This document shows positions 62,228 through 64,000 of a stretch of DNA of 64,000 nt, one piece after another (the stretch's first letter is position 1; the number at the start of each line of letters is the position of its first letter). A program made the position numbers and the translations under genes. Source of the DNA: Comamonadaceae bacterium. Lineage in GTDB: Bacteria; Pseudomonadota; Gammaproteobacteria; Burkholderiales; Burkholderiaceae_C. Location of the stretch: contig CANFCG010000003.1 in the NCBI GenBank assembly GCA_947445115.1, forward strand, positions 1-64,000. Reading direction: 5' to 3'. The notes below the pieces were generated by a model, which had not been told where the DNA came from, did no database searches, and worked only from the letters and a program-made list of their open reading frames with translations.

Positions 62228-63144
62228 GTTGCGTCCTTGTTTTTGTTCATCACGTCTAAAAAGACATCTTCTAAATCTGCTTTGCGCACTTCAACGTCTT
62301 CGGCGACTAAGCCCGCTTCGCGCACAGCGGCAAGGTAAGCCTCCACTTCGGCAGCGGAGTTAGCGGGTAGCTGCACGATGCGCCCCGTCACACGGGCTTT
62401 GGCGGCCATCTCGGGCGGCAACGCCTTATCCGACGTGGCTTCCAGCTTGAAGCGCAAGACGTTCGATGCAGCTGCCTTCAACAATTCGCTGGTGGAGTTC
62501 AGCGCGACCACGCGTCCTTTTTGCAGCATGGCAATGCGTCCGCAAAGCGCTTCGGCTTCCTCTAAATAGTGGGTGGTGAGCAAGACGGTGTGCCCTTGCT
62601 TGTTGAGCTTGCTAATAAACGCCCATAGCGTTTGGCGCAGCTCCACATCCACGCCAGCCGTAGGTTCGTCCAGCACGATGACGGGCGGTTTGTGGACCAA
62701 GGCTTGCCCGACCAACACGCGGCGCTTCATGCCGCCCGAGAGCTGGCGCATATTGGCGTTGGCTTTGTCGGTAAGCCCGAGATTTTCTAATAGCTCATCG
62801 ACCCACGCGTCGTTCCGTTTAATACCGAAATAGCCCGACTGAATCATCAAAGCTTCGCGCACCGTAAAAAACGGATCAAACACCAGTTCTTGCGGTACCA
62901 CGCCAATCATGCGGCGAGCGGTGGCGAAGTCGGCACGCACGTCGTGTCCATGCACCAAGACCTTGCCAGACGTGGCCTGCGTGAGACCTGCCAGTATTGA
63001 AATTAGCGTCGTCTTACCTGCCCCGTTAGGGCCAAGGAGTCCAAAAAACTCGCCCTCGGCAATGTCGAAGTTGACACCACCTAAGGCATTGTTACTTCCG
63101 TAGCTTTTGCTCACGGATTGGAAGGAAAGTGCAGGAGTAGTCAT
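62224..63144 (-). CDS. ABC transporter ATP-binding protein (YadG-like)
   Basis: A 306-residue ATPase partner of the ABC-2 permease. Walker A is LLGPNGAGKTTL, the Q-loop GVVPQELVFDPFFT, the signature QLSGGMKRR, Walker B VIVLDEPTAGVDVE and the H-loop TTHYLEEAEAL. The C-terminal 80 residues form the extra domain seen in this subfamily. It is the first gene of the two-gene leftward operon. Confidence 0.94.
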   Translation of the reverse strand: MTTPALSFQSVSKSYGSNNALGGVNFDIAEGEFFGLLGPNGAGKTTLISILAGLTQATSGKVLVHGHDVRADFATARRMIGVVPQELVFDPFFTVREALMIQSGYFGIKRNDAWVDELLENLGLTDKANANMRQLSGGMKRRVLVGQALVHKPPVIVLDEPTAGVDVELRQTLWAFISKLNKQGHTVLLTTHYLEEAEALCGRIAMLQKGRVVALNSTSELLKAAASNVLRFKLEATSDKALPPEMAAKARVTGRIVQLPANSAAEVEAYLAAVREAGLVAEDVEVRKADLEDVFLDVMNKNKDAT

Positions 63145-63206
63145 CCAGCAATTCTAGGCGGTGGCACAATGGTGTTTTGATTGACCAATCACGCAGGAGC
63201 CATGTT

Positions 63207-64000
63207 ATGAAACTCTTTACCCCTCTCGTTATGTCTTCAGGCGGCGCAGCCGAAATCGCTGCCATCCGCCGCGATATCCACGCCAACCCCGAACTCTGTT
63301 TTCAAGAGAACCGTACCGCCGATGTGGTGGCTGCCAAACTCACCGAGTGGGGCATCCCCGTTCACCGCGGCATGGGCACCACAGGCGTAGTCGGCACGAT
63401 TGTTGGTAAAACCAATAAGAGCGGTAAAGCCATTGGCCTACGCGCCGATATGGACGCGCTGCCGATGCAGGAGTTCAACACCTTTGCACACGCATCCAAA
63501 AACGCAGGCAAGATGCACGCGTGCGGTCACGATGGCCACACCGCCATGCTGCTCGGTGCAGCGCAGCATTTGGCCAAGACACGTGATTTTGATGGCACGG
63601 TTTACGTGATCTTCCAACCTGCCGAAGAAGGCGGCGGCGGGGCAAGGGAGATGATTAACGATGGACTCTTTACCAAGTTCCCTGTTGAAGCTGTCTTCGG
63701 TATGCATAACTGGCCAGGCGCAAAAGCTGGCACGTTTGCCGTGAGTCCTGGCCCTGTGATGGCGTCATCTAGCGAATTCAAAATTACCGTCAAAGGCAAA
63801 GGCTCACATGCTGCATTGCCCTACGAGAGCATCGACCCTATACCTGCGGCGGCCGCGATGGTGACCGCGTTTCAAACCATTATTTCGCGCAACAAAAAAC
63901 CCATCGACCCAGGCGTTATTAGCGTCACCATGATCCACGCAGGCAGCGCCACCAACGTCATCCCCGATAGCTGCGAGCTGCAAGGCACGGTGCGCACCTT
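63207..64000 (+). CDS. M20-family amidohydrolase (hippurate hydrolase-like), truncated by window end
   Basis: The first 264 codons of a metal-dependent amidohydrolase. AGGAG lies 7 nt before the ATG. Motifs are IRRDIHANPELCFQE, LRADMDALPMQE (metal Asp), MHACGHDGHTAMLLGAAQ (metal Cys/His), FQPAEEGGGGAREMI (catalytic Glu pair) and GMHNWPG. The dimerisation-domain start, FKITVKGKGSHAALP, is also present. Family members hydrolyse hippurate, N-acetyl amino acids or IAA conjugates; which applies is not determined. The 3' end is outside the window. Confidence 0.93.
   Translation, partial: MKLFTPLVMSSGGAAEIAAIRRDIHANPELCFQENRTADVVAAKLTEWGIPVHRGMGTTGVVGTIVGKTNKSGKAIGLRADMDALPMQEFNTFAHASKNAGKMHACGHDGHTAMLLGAAQHLAKTRDFDGTVYVIFQPAEEGGGGAREMINDGLFTKFPVEAVFGMHNWPGAKAGTFAVSPGPVMASSSEFKITVKGKGSHAALPYESIDPIPAAAAMVTAFQTIISRNKKPIDPGVISVTMIHAGSATNVIPDSCELQGTVRT

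Overview
The window is bacterial chromosomal DNA, almost certainly from a betaproteobacterium of the order Burkholderiales (Comamonadaceae/Alcaligenaceae-like). The reasons are the boxABC benzoyl-CoA epoxidation genes, three Bug/TctC-type periplasmic binding proteins, the hisFIE-hinT-tatABC gene order, glnA-glnL-glnG preceded by a sigma-54 promoter, and a dispersed short palindrome of the type that translates as VIPAQAGIH. Gene density is very high: no gap exceeds about 180 bp and many neighbours overlap by 1-16 bp. No phage, insertion sequence, CRISPR array or rRNA was seen. One tRNA is present (Val, CAC anticodon). The left edge probably cuts into mutS and the right edge cuts an M20 amidohydrolase.

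Layout. 1-4857: housekeeping (mutS start, suhB, trmJ, cysE, mog, darP/yjgA, pmbA). 4874-12343: leftward aerobic benzoyl-CoA module boxC-boxB-boxA, preceded by a Bug protein and an acetoacetyl-CoA-synthetase-type ligase. 13185-25566: a two-armed catabolic locus. A nine-gene leftward operon (Crp/Fnr regulator, SDR, cupin, hydrolase::ThDP-enzyme fusion, aspartate-dehydrogenase-like enzyme, aldehyde dehydrogenase, two-domain VOC dioxygenase-like protein, Bug protein, Rieske oxygenase) faces a rightward arm (Bug protein, [2Fe-2S] ferredoxin, TauE/SafE permease). Between them lies a perfect FNR-type palindrome. I cannot name the substrate, and this is the best candidate for an undescribed pathway. 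25569-30427: argB, then hisF-hisI-hisE-membrane protein-hinT-tatABC. 30417-37002: DegS-like protease, nif3, pdxA, mscL and the glutamate/aspartate ABC transporter gltIJKL. 37104-42536: tRNA-Val, a YVTN propeller protein with a NodB deacetylase, a sterol-desaturase-family protein, an EamA transporter, an EI24 protein and a molybdopterin-binding-domain protein. 42537-47013: nitrogen regulation (glnA, small secreted protein, glnL, glnG). 47005-53327: xth, DUF4337, folA, thyA, DUF2069, yihY, apaH, a CNNM/CorC protein and a BolA protein. 53378-61421: an exopolysaccharide operon related to enterobacterial yjbEFGH/gfcABCDE, in which YjbG, YjbH and a PAP2 phosphatase appear to be one polypeptide, followed by Wza-like and Wzz-like genes. 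61448-64000: a YadG/YadH-like ABC exporter and the start of an M20 amidohydrolase.

Themes. Two families of palindromic repeats have shaped genes here. Six copies of a 25-bp element occur, three of them read in frame inside proteins. A single 121-bp multi-hairpin element sits exactly at the junction of the hydrolase::ThDP fusion. RNA hairpins are placed unusually: one terminator abuts the yjbF start codon, and the glnA terminator lies inside the signal-peptide codons of the next gene. All assignments rest on reading sequence motifs and gene order; no database search was run.
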